DNA of 39,869 nucleotides, from IMG/VR virus record IMGVR_UViG_3300030098_002311, positions 1 to 39,869 of that record; one strand, given 5' to 3'. The notes beneath the pieces are model-generated. The model ran no database searches. It had not been told where the DNA came from and saw only the letters and a list, made by a program, of their open reading frames with translations. Every line of letters starts with the position of its first letter. The first letter of the stretch is position 1. Shown one piece after another: positions 6,769 to 15,914 of this stretch. The position numbers were made by a program, and so were the translations under genes. The stretch is from a virus.

Positions 6769-9317
6769 TGAGTATATTCTTTGATGAAGATAAAGCTCTT
6801 ACTCCATCAACAAACGAGAGCTGGACTAAGGGACCAAGAACAAACATATCTGAAAATTTTAAATCTGTAAGTAAAGCCTTTTCCATGACCGAGCTTACAC
6901 AATCTGAAATAAGAAATAAATCAGAGGAATATGGAAATGTAATACAGATCCTTAGAGAAAACGGCAACACAAATTTTGTAGATCCAATAGATCAAGTATT
7001 TAATTGGCAGACGGGAACTGGTTTTGATAATGAAACGGGTTTTGTTGAAACAAGATCTTATAACGAATTAGAAACGGATTTTTGGAATAAAGTTGAAGAG
7101 GCTAAAAAAAATAATCCAGATCTAAATTTTAAATTGCAAGAGGCTGGTCTTGATACCCAGGATAATATGTATAAGACCATTGCAACAAAAGCTAAAGATA
7201 GTTGGGTTGATAATGCCTCTGTAAGTGAGAGAGCTACATTGGGCGGTAAAATTTTCGGTCAATTTGGCGGTATGGCTGTCACAGCATTTAAAGATCCCTG
7301 GATGCAGCTAGGGTTAGTTGCATCTTTTGGTTATTCTGTACCAGCAACATTCGGAGCTGCAGCTTGGAAAGTTGCAAGATATGAAATGGTTATAGGAGCT
7401 GTTGCTGAAACAATGATCCAATTAAAAGCTCAGCCTTACAGAAAAGAATTAGGTTTTACAGATGCTGGTTTAGAAACTGGTTTAAGAAATGTATTTATGG
7501 TTGCTGGTGCATCAGCAGTTTTATCTCCAGTTTTATTAGGTGTATTTAAAGCATTTGGTAAAGGAATTGATGTTGGTAAAAAACATCTTTTTAAATTATC
7601 AGATAATGAGCTGCAACAAGTTGGAAAAGAATTAGGAGAACTTAATCCTAAATACAAAGATACGACTTTAGATAATTACCAAATACCAAGAAAAGATAAT
7701 CCATTTCCAGATAATGCAGCGGGTAGAACTGAACATAGAGAAAGATTAGATCTTGCTGTTAAATCTTTTAATGAGGGAACTGAATTAGATTTACCACCAG
7801 CAAAAAATCCAGCTACAAATATTGAACCTCCAATTAGTTTTAAAGTTGGAGAATTTCAAGATGTATTTGATGGACAAGGTAATTTAGTTAAAACTCAAAT
7901 TGTAAAAGTAAGCTCATCTGGAAATTCTGCTAAAATAAAATTTAATGATGGATCTGAAAAAGTAATTACTTTAGATCCAAAATCTGGTTCTTATCAAAAC
8001 ATAAGAAATCCTAATTATGTTATTAGATCCTCTGGTGTAAATGCTCAAGGAAAATCTGTATCTTCATTATCTAAAGCTGAGCTAAACGAAATTAGATCAA
8101 AATTACTTAAAAAAAAAGAAGATCTTGAAAAAACTGGTCAAACAAATCAAGGTGTTTATGCAGACACATTACAAGATTTAAACTCTCTTGATTTTAATGT
8201 TAATAAAATTTCAACAGATACAAATGCTCCAGGAGTTAATAAAGCTGAGTTTAATAGAAATGAAAGTAAATTAGCTGAGGATCTAAACAATGTAAAAGAT
8301 TTTGATGTACCTACTGAGGCTGCTTATAGAAATCAAGCCTCACTATCAGAGGAAACAATGTTTGATGCTGGTACATCTGCAGCCATTAGAGCTGAGGCTG
8401 AGGCTGGAGCTGCAGCTAAAACATCTCCAATCATTAATTTAGGAGAAAAAACCCAAGACTTAGTATCAAAATCCCAAGTCACAGATACAGCTCGGTCATC
8501 AGTTGTTTTAGCAACTGCACAAAGCAAGCCACCGCTCATTCGTGGGCTAGATAATAAGTCTGTTGGCGATTTCAATTCCATAGGTATTAGGTTATATCAA
8601 AAATCTAATGATTATAAAGAGATTTACAATACTTTATCTAAAAAATTAGAGCCTCTGAAAAGAGACTTACAAGCAATTACAGCAAAATATGATGGCAATT
8701 TAGCGGCAAGAGTTAAAGATAAAGCTAAAATTGACGAAAAATTGGCTATTAAAAAGGAATTACAGCCACAAAATATCCCAGATTGGTTAGGTGCTAGAAT
8801 AAGTGTAGATACAATAACTCAAGCAAAACTCTTACTTGCTGAGCTAAACAAGACTTATAAGCTCATAGAAATTGACGATTTCTTAGATGATGTTGGTAGA
8901 ACTCAAAGAAAACATCCAACACAATATAGACGGATCCATACCCAGGCTTTAACAAAAGATGGTTATACTTTTGAGCTGCAAATTTCTCTTAAAGAATTAG
9001 ATCCAATTATAGATAAATCTCACGCTGTTTATAAAAAAATTACATACCAAAGAAATAGTATGTCAATGGATGAGTGGAATAAAACTTTAAAAGAGCAAGC
9101 TAAAGTAGAGGCGGATATGAAAAACGCTTACTTTAAAATTAAAGATAAAGAATTTACAAGATTTAATACTACTAACGATATTGATATTCCTTATGTTGTT
9201 GGAACAAGATTAGATGAAAAAGGAGAGATTGTTCCTTTATTAACAACAGCCAGAGAGGCATTTGAACAAGATGCAAAAAATGCAACTATGTTTAAAAGAT
9301 TGGAGAACTGCATATGA
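6768..9317 (+). CDS. Ejection protein with a RelA/SpoT-like domain (849 aa)
   Basis: The first half looks like a virion ejection protein, with a hydrophobic stretch at about residues 165-270 (LGLVASFGYSVPATFGAAAW..., NVFMVAGASAVLSPVLLGVF) that could cross a membrane. The C-terminal part has the ordered signature of RelA/SpoT-type nucleotidyltransferases: R648-V-K-D-K-A-K-I-D-E-K-L (RvKs..Si..Kl box), D672-W-L-G-A-R-I (D..G.Ri; metal site in RelA/SpoT), Y720-R-R-I-H724 (gYqSlH), E736-L-Q-I (EiQiRt, catalytic Glu) and a final HAVYK. All key acidic residues are kept, so a (p)ppGpp-type or tRNA-pyrophosphate-type transferase activity is possible. The gene overlaps the next by 4 nt (ATGA). Delivery with the DNA is inferred from its place among ejection proteins. 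Confidence 0.75.
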   Translation: MSIFFDEDKALTPSTNESWTKGPRTNISENFKSVSKAFSMTELTQSEIRNKSEEYGNVIQILRENGNTNFVDPIDQVFNWQTGTGFDNETGFVETRSYNELETDFWNKVEEAKKNNPDLNFKLQEAGLDTQDNMYKTIATKAKDSWVDNASVSERATLGGKIFGQFGGMAVTAFKDPWMQLGLVASFGYSVPATFGAAAWKVARYEMVIGAVAETMIQLKAQPYRKELGFTDAGLETGLRNVFMVAGASAVLSPVLLGVFKAFGKGIDVGKKHLFKLSDNELQQVGKELGELNPKYKDTTLDNYQIPRKDNPFPDNAAGRTEHRERLDLAVKSFNEGTELDLPPAKNPATNIEPPISFKVGEFQDVFDGQGNLVKTQIVKVSSSGNSAKIKFNDGSEKVITLDPKSGSYQNIRNPNYVIRSSGVNAQGKSVSSLSKAELNEIRSKLLKKKEDLEKTGQTNQGVYADTLQDLNSLDFNVNKISTDTNAPGVNKAEFNRNESKLAEDLNNVKDFDVPTEAAYRNQASLSEETMFDAGTSAAIRAEAEAGAAAKTSPIINLGEKTQDLVSKSQVTDTARSSVVLATAQSKPPLIRGLDNKSVGDFNSIGIRLYQKSNDYKEIYNTLSKKLEPLKRDLQAITAKYDGNLAARVKDKAKIDEKLAIKKELQPQNIPDWLGARISVDTITQAKLLLAELNKTYKLIEIDDFLDDVGRTQRKHPTQYRRIHTQALTKDGYTFELQISLKELDPIIDKSHAVYKKITYQRNSMSMDEWNKTLKEQAKVEADMKNAYFKIKDKEFTRFNTTNDIDIPYVVGTRLDEKGEIVPLLTTAREAFEQDAKNATMFKRLENCI

Positions 9318-11866
9318 GTTTTAAACAATGTATTCTTAATGGTATTAAAGAGGGTTTAATTTCTGAAAAACAAGGCGAAACTTTATACAAAAATTTTGAT
9401 GAGATCAAAGACTTTTATCAATATAGAAAAAATCTAAATAAACCAGAGGCTGAGAAAAAAGCTGCAAGGGAAGTGTACGATGCTTTGAAAATAGAAGAGG
9501 CAGAGAAGTTAAGATACACTTTGCAGATGAGAGCCAAAATGAATGAAATAGAATTTGATTTTAAAAATTATAGAAATTCAAATGGCGAAGTAGATTACGC
9601 AAACGCTTATAGAGCTTACCTGGCTCAAGATAACTGGTCTTATAAACCTAACATTGAAAACCAAACAATGATTGAGAGAAACAAAGCTCATGAATTGATG
9701 GGTAATTTAATGGAACAAAATAGATATGGTTGGGGTGGAATGGTATCCAGGAAACAAAAAGCCAATAAAAAATCAATGGTTAGAGAGATCATGGGCGAAA
9801 GAACTGGAAATGTTAATGCTCAAGAATTAGCCAAAGCATGGAAAGAAGTAGCTGAACATTTAAGAAAAAGATTTAATTATTTTGGTGGTAAAATTTTATC
9901 GAGAAAAGATTGGGGACTACCACAAATGCACGATACATTATCTGTTAGATCGGTGCAAAAAGATGATTGGATTGATTATATTTTACCAAAATTAGATATT
10001 GAAAAAATGGCAGATGAAAGAACTGGTTTGCCATTTACAGATAGAAGTATTCGAGAGGCTTTAAGTGAAGTGTACGAAAGCATATCAACTGAGGGTATGG
10101 CAACATTTAAACCTGGAACTAACAGCTTTGGTAAAGCTCTACATAATAGAAGATTAGATCATAGATTTTTAGCTTTTAAAAGTGCAGACGATTGGATGGA
10201 ATATCAAGCTAGATTTGGTAATGGAGATCCATATAAAACAATGTTAGATCACATAAATAGCATGAGTAGAGATATTGCTATGCTTAAGATCCTTGGACCA
10301 AATCCAGACGCAATCCATTCCTGGGCTGTTGCTAGTATAAAAAAACAATCAGCTATTGATGCTGCTAACGAGGCAAAAGGATTATTTAAAAGAAAAAAAA
10401 CTATTATTAAAGATAGTAGATTAAAAAAAGATGGCGTTAAAATTTATAGAACTGAACAAGATAGAACTAATGCAATTTTAGAAAATTCAAAAAATTTATT
10501 AGCATACCATAAGGGACATTTAAGCAAACCCGTTGATGGTTTTTTTGGTAATACCTTTGCTGGTTTAAGGCAGATCCTTACAGCTGCACAATTAGGAGGA
10601 GCTGCGATCATGACTATTACAGATCAGCATTGGATGAGAATGACAGCTAAGTTTAATGGATTACCAGCAACAAAAGCGAATATAACTTCTGTAAAACAAT
10701 TAGCAGAGGGTGTTAAAAAAGATAAAAAATTAGCAAAGCTAGCAATTAAACTTGGTTTAGGTGCTGAAATGTGGAGTGCAGTATCAGCTGTTCAAACTAG
10801 ATATTTAATGGATATAGATGCTCCGTTATGGTCTAAAAGAGTTTCTGATGCAATACTAAGAGGATCTGGATTATCACATTCCACACAATCTAATAAATGG
10901 GCGTTTGGAATGATGGCGCTAGGAGAACTTGCTGAAAATGTAAATTCTCCATTTGCAAAATTAAATAAAAATTTACAAACACAATTTAAAAAATATGGTA
11001 TTGGCGAAAAAGAGTGGGATATAATTAGAAAAACAAAATTATATGATGCTGGTATAGATGATCCATCTATGGCTGGCAAAGGAATGACTTATCTAAGACC
11101 AGATGATATTTTCCAAAGAGCTGATTTAGATGCTGGAACAAGAGAATATTTAACAACAAGATTAATGACATGGATTGCTAATGAAACTAATTTTGCTGTT
11201 CCTACTGCATCTGCAAAAGGTAGAATTACTTTAGCTGGAGACGCTAGACCAGGAACTATTAAAGGAGAAATAATCAATTCTGGTTTAATGTATAAAAACT
11301 TTGCAATTACTTTAGGCATGACACACATGGCTAGAGGTTTGCAGCAACAAGGATTTGCTGGAAAAGCTAAATACCTGGTTCCTATGATTATTGGTGGAAC
11401 AATAATGGGAGCTTTAGCTTATGAAATTAAACAAGTTGCAGCTGGTAAAAAACCAACTCCTATTTCAAAAATGGGAGTAAGATACTGGATTAATGCTATG
11501 GTTTATGGTGGTGGATTAGGAATATTTGGAGACTTCTTATTCCAAGACACTAATAGATATGGCGGATCTTTGGCAAAAACTATTGCTGGACCAGTTATAG
11601 GTTTCTTTGGAGATCTAATAAATTTAACATTTGGTAATGCAGCTCAGCTTGTAAGTGGCGAAAAGACTAATGCTGGCAAGGAGCTGGTTGCTTTTATACA
11701 AAGATATACTCCAGGATCTAACCTTTGGTACTCAAGATTAGTCACAGAAAGGATTATATTTGATACCCTGGAGAAGATGTTAAATCCTAATTTTAATGCA
11801 GATAATAGGCGAAATATTAACAGATTAAGGAAGAGAACGGGACAAGAATATTGGTGGTCGCCATAA
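9314..11866 (+). CDS. Large internal virion/ejection protein (850 aa)
   Basis: The last gene of the tail/core operon. The N-terminus (CILNGIKEGLISEKQGETLYKNFDEIKD) and C-terminus (PGSNLWYSRLVTERIIFDTLEKMLNP...RRNINRLRKRTGQEYWWSP) follow a pattern shared by very large ejection proteins of many podoviruses. Hydrophobic segments at about residues 697-715 (LVPMIIGGTIMGALAYEI) and 735-790 suggest membrane insertion. No lytic transglycosylase motif of the T7 gp16 kind is visible. It overlaps the upstream gene by 4 nt, and a terminator-like hairpin follows it. Confidence 0.7.
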   Translation: MSFKQCILNGIKEGLISEKQGETLYKNFDEIKDFYQYRKNLNKPEAEKKAAREVYDALKIEEAEKLRYTLQMRAKMNEIEFDFKNYRNSNGEVDYANAYRAYLAQDNWSYKPNIENQTMIERNKAHELMGNLMEQNRYGWGGMVSRKQKANKKSMVREIMGERTGNVNAQELAKAWKEVAEHLRKRFNYFGGKILSRKDWGLPQMHDTLSVRSVQKDDWIDYILPKLDIEKMADERTGLPFTDRSIREALSEVYESISTEGMATFKPGTNSFGKALHNRRLDHRFLAFKSADDWMEYQARFGNGDPYKTMLDHINSMSRDIAMLKILGPNPDAIHSWAVASIKKQSAIDAANEAKGLFKRKKTIIKDSRLKKDGVKIYRTEQDRTNAILENSKNLLAYHKGHLSKPVDGFFGNTFAGLRQILTAAQLGGAAIMTITDQHWMRMTAKFNGLPATKANITSVKQLAEGVKKDKKLAKLAIKLGLGAEMWSAVSAVQTRYLMDIDAPLWSKRVSDAILRGSGLSHSTQSNKWAFGMMALGELAENVNSPFAKLNKNLQTQFKKYGIGEKEWDIIRKTKLYDAGIDDPSMAGKGMTYLRPDDIFQRADLDAGTREYLTTRLMTWIANETNFAVPTASAKGRITLAGDARPGTIKGEIINSGLMYKNFAITLGMTHMARGLQQQGFAGKAKYLVPMIIGGTIMGALAYEIKQVAAGKKPTPISKMGVRYWINAMVYGGGLGIFGDFLFQDTNRYGGSLAKTIAGPVIGFFGDLINLTFGNAAQLVSGEKTNAGKELVAFIQRYTPGSNLWYSRLVTERIIFDTLEKMLNPNFNADNRRNINRLRKRTGQEYWWSP

Positions 11867-11912
11867 ATAGTTATAGACAGAATTGACAGAATAATTTAAT
11901 AGAAAAAATATA

Positions 11913-11939
11913 GTAGGAGTATCACGCCTACATTTTTTT
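11913..11939 (+). terminator. Probable terminator between core-protein operon and tail-fibre genes
   Basis: GTAGG (11913-11917) can pair with CCTAC (11927-11931), followed by a run of seven T. The stem is short, so it may be leaky. It lies in the only sizeable gap (98 nt) of the structural region. The duplicated GACAGAAT words just upstream (11874-11891) may belong to a promoter, but no convincing -10 is spaced from the TTGACA at 11883. Confidence 0.5.
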
Positions 11940-11964
11940 CATAAAATTTTAAAAGGAGAACAAA

Positions 11965-13023
11965 TTGACTATATCAACGCTAGTCGTAAAAAATTCATAT
12001 AATGGAGACGGATCAGCAACTCAGTTTGCGTATCAATTTCCTATACACTCAACATCTGAGATCAAAGTTATTGAAAGATCTGCAGCTGGTGTAGAAACAA
12101 TAAAAGTTTTAGGAACTCATTATAGCATCACAGACAATGGAGCTGCTGGTGGACAAGTTAATTTTAACACAGCTCCAGCAAGTGGTGTTGAGGTAGTATT
12201 AATTAGAGATACAAACTTAACGCAAGAAGTTGACTATATTGCTAACGATCCTTTCCCAGCTGAAACGCATGAGGGAGCGATTGATAAATTAACTTTGCAG
12301 ATCCAGGAGCTGCAAGAAGAGTTAGATAGAACTTTAAAACTTTCAAGAACTAACAGCATTGCTAGCTCAGAGATTACAGAAAAAGCAAGTCAAAGAGCTA
12401 ACAAAGTTTTATCATTTAATCCATCTGGAGAAATTTTATTAGATCAAGAATTAGGAGAGTTTAAAGGAAACTGGGCGGCATCAACTTATTATGCTGCAAG
12501 ATCGATTGTAAAAGATAGCTCAAACAATAATGTCTATCTTGCCAATACAGCTCACACATCCTCTGGTTCAACTCCATTATCTTCAAACTCAGATATTGGA
12601 AAATGGGATTTATTAGTAGATGCAGCTGCAGCTGCTGCTAGTCAAACATCCGCAGCTGCTAGTGAGGCTGCAGCCATAGCTGCAAAAACAGCTGCTGAGA
12701 CAGCGGAAACAAATGCCGAAACTGCAAACACAAATGCTCAATCTGCTTTAACTTCTGCGAACTCAGCTTTAAGCTCAGCTCAAGCAGCACAAACTGCAGC
12801 TGAAAGTGCTTTAGACCAATTCGATGATACATACCTAGGATCTAAAACTTCTGATCCAAGCGTTGATAATGATGGAGACGCTATAACTGAGGGAGATATG
12901 TATTATAATTCATCATCAAACAAACTAAGAATTTATAGCGGGGGACAATGGAAAGACGCTGCTGTAGATACAACTGCATTCGCTCAAGCGGGATTTAGTA
13001 TTGCTATGAGTGTAGCTTTATAA
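11965..13023 (+). CDS. Tail fibre protein with T7 gp17-like N-terminal domain (352 aa)
   Basis: It uses a TTG start with AAAGGAG 8 nt upstream. Residues 1-140 (SYNGDGSATQFAYQFPIHSTSEIKVI...VLGTHYSITDNG..GGQVNFNTAPASGVEVVLIRDT...QEVDY) are the gp17-type domain that attaches fibres to the tail. Residues about 218-285 form an Ala-rich coiled coil (SEAAAIAAKTAAETAETNAETA). The C-terminus (DDTYLGSKTSDPSVDNDGDAI..GDMYYNSSSNKLRIYSGGQW) is a widespread fibre ending. It has no large receptor-binding domain, so it likely serves as an adaptor for the adhesins encoded downstream. Confidence 0.9.
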   Translation: MTISTLVVKNSYNGDGSATQFAYQFPIHSTSEIKVIERSAAGVETIKVLGTHYSITDNGAAGGQVNFNTAPASGVEVVLIRDTNLTQEVDYIANDPFPAETHEGAIDKLTLQIQELQEELDRTLKLSRTNSIASSEITEKASQRANKVLSFNPSGEILLDQELGEFKGNWAASTYYAARSIVKDSSNNNVYLANTAHTSSGSTPLSSNSDIGKWDLLVDAAAAAASQTSAAASEAAAIAAKTAAETAETNAETANTNAQSALTSANSALSSAQAAQTAAESALDQFDDTYLGSKTSDPSVDNDGDAITEGDMYYNSSSNKLRIYSGGQWKDAAVDTTAFAQAGFSIAMSVAL

Positions 13024-13033
13024 GGAGGAAATA

Positions 13034-13366
13034 ATGGCTCAGAATTTTCGTAATCAATTAACATCTACTGCGATTGGAACTTCTGCTACAGATATATTAG
13101 CTCAAGCTGATACTTTCGACACGATTGTTGGGATCAGATTAGTTAATGTTGCTGGATCAGCTATTAATGCAACTTGTCAAATAGTTAATGGTTCAGACAC
13201 AACTGAGCTTATTAAAAATGTTCCAATTCCAGCTGGTTCATCTTTAGAGCTTATTGATGGTGGATCTAAAATTATTGTGAAATCTGGAGACAAGCTACAA
13301 GCATTATCTGATACAGCTAGCAGCTTAAAAGCAGTTGTTAGTTATATTGATGCAATAAGTAATTAA
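13034..13366 (+). CDS. Small beta-rich virion protein, fibre region (110 aa)
   Basis: Preceded by TAAGGAGGAAATA, a very strong ribosome site. The sequence (TAIGTSATDILAQADTFDTIVGIRLVNVAGSAINATCQIVNGSDTTELIKNVPIPAGSSLELIDGGSKIIVKSGDKLQAL) is all-beta in character and resembles small decoration or spike-type proteins found beside marine phage fibre genes; PAGSSLELI.GG.K..V..GD.L....... is a recurring pattern. No enzymatic motif is present. It is probably a structural component of the tail or fibre; exact role unknown. Confidence 0.65.
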   Translation: MAQNFRNQLTSTAIGTSATDILAQADTFDTIVGIRLVNVAGSAINATCQIVNGSDTTELIKNVPIPAGSSLELIDGGSKIIVKSGDKLQALSDTASSLKAVVSYIDAISN

Positions 13367-13382
13367 TTTATAGGAGGATAAA

Positions 13383-13991
13383 TTGGCATACATAGGAGCA
13401 GCTCCCGCTAGTCAAGCATTAACTGGAGCAGACATACAAGATGCGTCTATTGGTTTAGTAGATCTATCAACAGCTGCGCAAGATGCGTTAGGTAAAGTTG
13501 ATTTTTACGGATTTAAAAAACAAAATGGAGCTAAGACTTTGACTAAAACTATAACTGCGTCTGGTGGAAAATATAGTATAGATGGTGTCGAACAAGATAG
13601 CTTAGTTTTAATTAAAGGGGATACTTATATTTTTGATTATTCTGCAGCTACATCACATCCATTTAAAATTTCTACAACTTCTGACGGGACACACGGAGGC
13701 GGATCAGAATACACTAACGGCACATCCACAGCCAGCAATGCTTTGACTTTTGTTGTGCCAAGTGATGCTCCAGCTCAACTATACTACTATTGCTCTTCTC
13801 ATTCTGGAATGGGTGGATCTATCCAGGTTATAGAAATGAAAACAGATATTGTTTTAGAATACACAAACGGAGCTGATAATGTGGATGTCTTAGATGCTGC
13901 TAATGCAGAAAATTTTGACGAAAGTTTTTTTACAAAAAAAGGATTAACATTTTCAGTTAATTCAAGCGGAGATGTGGAGGTATCAATATAA
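13383..13991 (+). CDS. Virion protein with cupredoxin-like (type 1 copper) domain (202 aa)
   Basis: TTG start with AGGAGG 8 nt upstream. The N-terminus (MAYIGAAPASQALTGADIQDASI) is of the fibre-associated kind. Residues about 60-152 have a cupredoxin signature: H92-P-F in a beta strand, then YYYC137-S-S-H140-S-G-M143-G-G. The His/Cys/His/Met set with C-x2-H-x2-M spacing equals the amicyanin arrangement. All four type 1 copper ligands are thus present. The C-terminal GLTFSVNSSGDVEVSI is shared with the protein at 15307-15858. It overlaps the next gene by one base. Copper binding is predicted from motif only; a purely structural use of the fold is possible. Confidence 0.7.
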   Translation: MAYIGAAPASQALTGADIQDASIGLVDLSTAAQDALGKVDFYGFKKQNGAKTLTKTITASGGKYSIDGVEQDSLVLIKGDTYIFDYSAATSHPFKISTTSDGTHGGGSEYTNGTSTASNALTFVVPSDAPAQLYYYCSSHSGMGGSIQVIEMKTDIVLEYTNGADNVDVLDAANAENFDESFFTKKGLTFSVNSSGDVEVSI

Positions 13992-15307
13992 TGGCTTTAA
14001 CTCGTATTGGAAATCAAGCGATAACTTTAGACGCTGCAGAAATTCCTAACCTGGATGCAAGCAAAATTACCAGCGGTCAATTTGCAGATGCTAGAATTTC
14101 TAGCTCAAGTGTTGTAGCTCATTCTCCACAAACAGATCTGCAGCCAATTAAATCAGATATTTCTGCGCTAGCTTTAAGAGAGGCTACTAACGAAAGCTCA
14201 GCAGCTTTTAATTTACCAAATCAATTTATAGATACTTTTGCGACAGATACTTTAGGAACGAAAACAGATGTATCGGTAGAGGGTGGCAAATGTAGCACGG
14301 GTACATCGGGAGTTTGCTTTACTGCTGACAGCAATACAAAATTTTTATTACAATCCAACACAACAGACGGCTCAACAACTTTTACAGACGAAAGCTCTCT
14401 TGGTTCTACTATATATTCAGCGGGACAAGTACAACATAAAACAAATCAATCTAAAGATGGTTTATCATCAATTTATTTTGATGGCAGCTCATCGAACCAA
14501 GATAAATTATGGACTGGCGATATACAAGCTCTTGAAGATTTAAACAATGGAGATTTTTGCGTTGAAATGTGGATGATGAAAGATAGTAGTTTTTCTCCAA
14601 GTAATCATAATATTTTACAAATAGGAACTGAATATCAATGGGAATGGGATAGTGGTAAATTAGGATTTTATAATTATGAGGCATTTGGAAACTGGTCGCA
14701 TATTGGTAATACTGGTACAGCAGCAAGCTCAGCTGTTTGGCATCACTACGCTGGAGTTAGAGACGGAAACGATCATAGGTTTTATCTTGATGGAGTACAA
14801 ACAAGAACAGAAAGCGCAAGCACAAGCTCATCTTTTGCAAATGGAGTAATGAGCATAGGTTATCATCAATCAGATGCTAATAGAGCATTTAAAGGTTGGA
14901 TAGACAGCTTGAGAATTTCAAATGTTGTGAGATACCCAAGCGGAACTTCATTTACACCACCAACTGGCGCATCAACAAATGCTACTGGTACAGCAATCCA
15001 GGCAGCAAACGCAGTAGGATCCGCTAAAACAAAAGTCGGTGGCACAATGCTTTATAAAGATAATCAAGGTACAGCTACTTTAGGAACCGATCTTAAGATC
15101 TACTTTTCTTGCGATGGTGGATCAAACTGGACAGAGGCATCAAGTTATTCTGCGATCACTCCAGTTTATTCTACTGGAATTAAACAAGTAAGATTAGGCG
15201 AAACAACTTGTTCATCTGGAACAGATATTAGATACAAAGCTGTCTGGGCTAACCAAGCAGCTGGTTCAAAAGAAACTCAATTACATGGAATAGGAGTTAA
15301 TTACTAA
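13991..15307 (+). CDS. Tail adhesin with LamG/concanavalin-like domain (438 aa)
   Basis: The N-terminus (IGNQAITLDAAEIPNLDASKITSGQFADARI) is the typical attachment stretch of marine phage fibres. Residues about 155-325 form a LamG_3/concanavalin-like jelly roll: SIYFDGSS, then DFCVEMWMM, WHHYAGVRDGNDHRFYLDGVQ, and SIGYHQSDANRAFKGWIDSLRIS in the expected order. Such domains bind glycans, so this is a strong receptor-binding candidate. The C-terminal about 100 residues (CDGGSNWTEASSYSAI...IRYKAVWANQAAGSKETQLHGIGVNY) form a further beta module. It is linked to both neighbours by TAATG overlaps. Confidence 0.8.
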   Translation: MALTRIGNQAITLDAAEIPNLDASKITSGQFADARISSSSVVAHSPQTDLQPIKSDISALALREATNESSAAFNLPNQFIDTFATDTLGTKTDVSVEGGKCSTGTSGVCFTADSNTKFLLQSNTTDGSTTFTDESSLGSTIYSAGQVQHKTNQSKDGLSSIYFDGSSSNQDKLWTGDIQALEDLNNGDFCVEMWMMKDSSFSPSNHNILQIGTEYQWEWDSGKLGFYNYEAFGNWSHIGNTGTAASSAVWHHYAGVRDGNDHRFYLDGVQTRTESASTSSSFANGVMSIGYHQSDANRAFKGWIDSLRISNVVRYPSGTSFTPPTGASTNATGTAIQAANAVGSAKTKVGGTMLYKDNQGTATLGTDLKIYFSCDGGSNWTEASSYSAITPVYSTGIKQVRLGETTCSSGTDIRYKAVWANQAAGSKETQLHGIGVNY

Positions 15308-15858
15308 TGCCATATATAGGAAGACCCATAGACGCTGGAGATTATAAAGAAATAACTTTAACAGAGGCATTCGATGGATCAAGAACTGCCTTTACAATGT
15401 CTGAAAGTGTTGGTTCACATTTTCAACTTTTTGTAATTTTATCAGGTGTACTCCAACATTGGGGAGATAGTTATACTTGCGTTGGAACTACACTTACTTT
15501 TTCTGCAGCTCCTAGTACGGGGGAAAGTATAAAAATTTTAAAAATTGGAGATACACTATCTATTAATCAGCCAAGCTCTGGATCAGTAGGAGTGGCTCAA
15601 TTATCTACTACTGGAATAGCAGCTGGTAAAGTATTTAAAGTTAATGATGCTGGCAATGCCTGGGAGCTTGGAAATGCTAGCTCAGCTGAGGTTTATTTAT
15701 TTAATAAAAATGGCAACAATCTAAATGTTATTACAACTAACGGGGGTCAAGATAATATATCAAACGCTGATTATACTGGAGCAGATGATAAAATGTTTGC
15801 AGCTAGCGGCTTTACTTTTAGCGTCAATTCAAGCGGAAATCTTATAGCAACAATTTAA
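15307..15858 (+). CDS. Tail fibre accessory protein (183 aa)
   Basis: The N-terminus (MPYIGRPIDAGDYKEITLTEAFDGSRTAFTMSESVG...LFVILSGVLQHWGDSYTCVGTTLTFSAAPSTGESIKIL) has the gp17-like beta-sandwich pattern of fibre-tail attachment domains. It then reads VGVAQLSTTGIAAGKVFKVNDAGNAWELG, a linker common in marine fibres. The C-terminus (GFTFSVNSSGNLIATI) repeats that of the cupredoxin-like protein, which suggests exchange of a capping or trimerisation peptide. Probably a short fibre or adaptor. Confidence 0.65.
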   Translation: MPYIGRPIDAGDYKEITLTEAFDGSRTAFTMSESVGSHFQLFVILSGVLQHWGDSYTCVGTTLTFSAAPSTGESIKILKIGDTLSINQPSSGSVGVAQLSTTGIAAGKVFKVNDAGNAWELGNASSAEVYLFNKNGNNLNVITTNGGQDNISNADYTGADDKMFAASGFTFSVNSSGNLIATI

Positions 15859-15914
15859 GTCTGTTCTATAAAAGTTTCCTATTGCAAATCAATTAATTAA
15901 TATAAAGGATTTTT

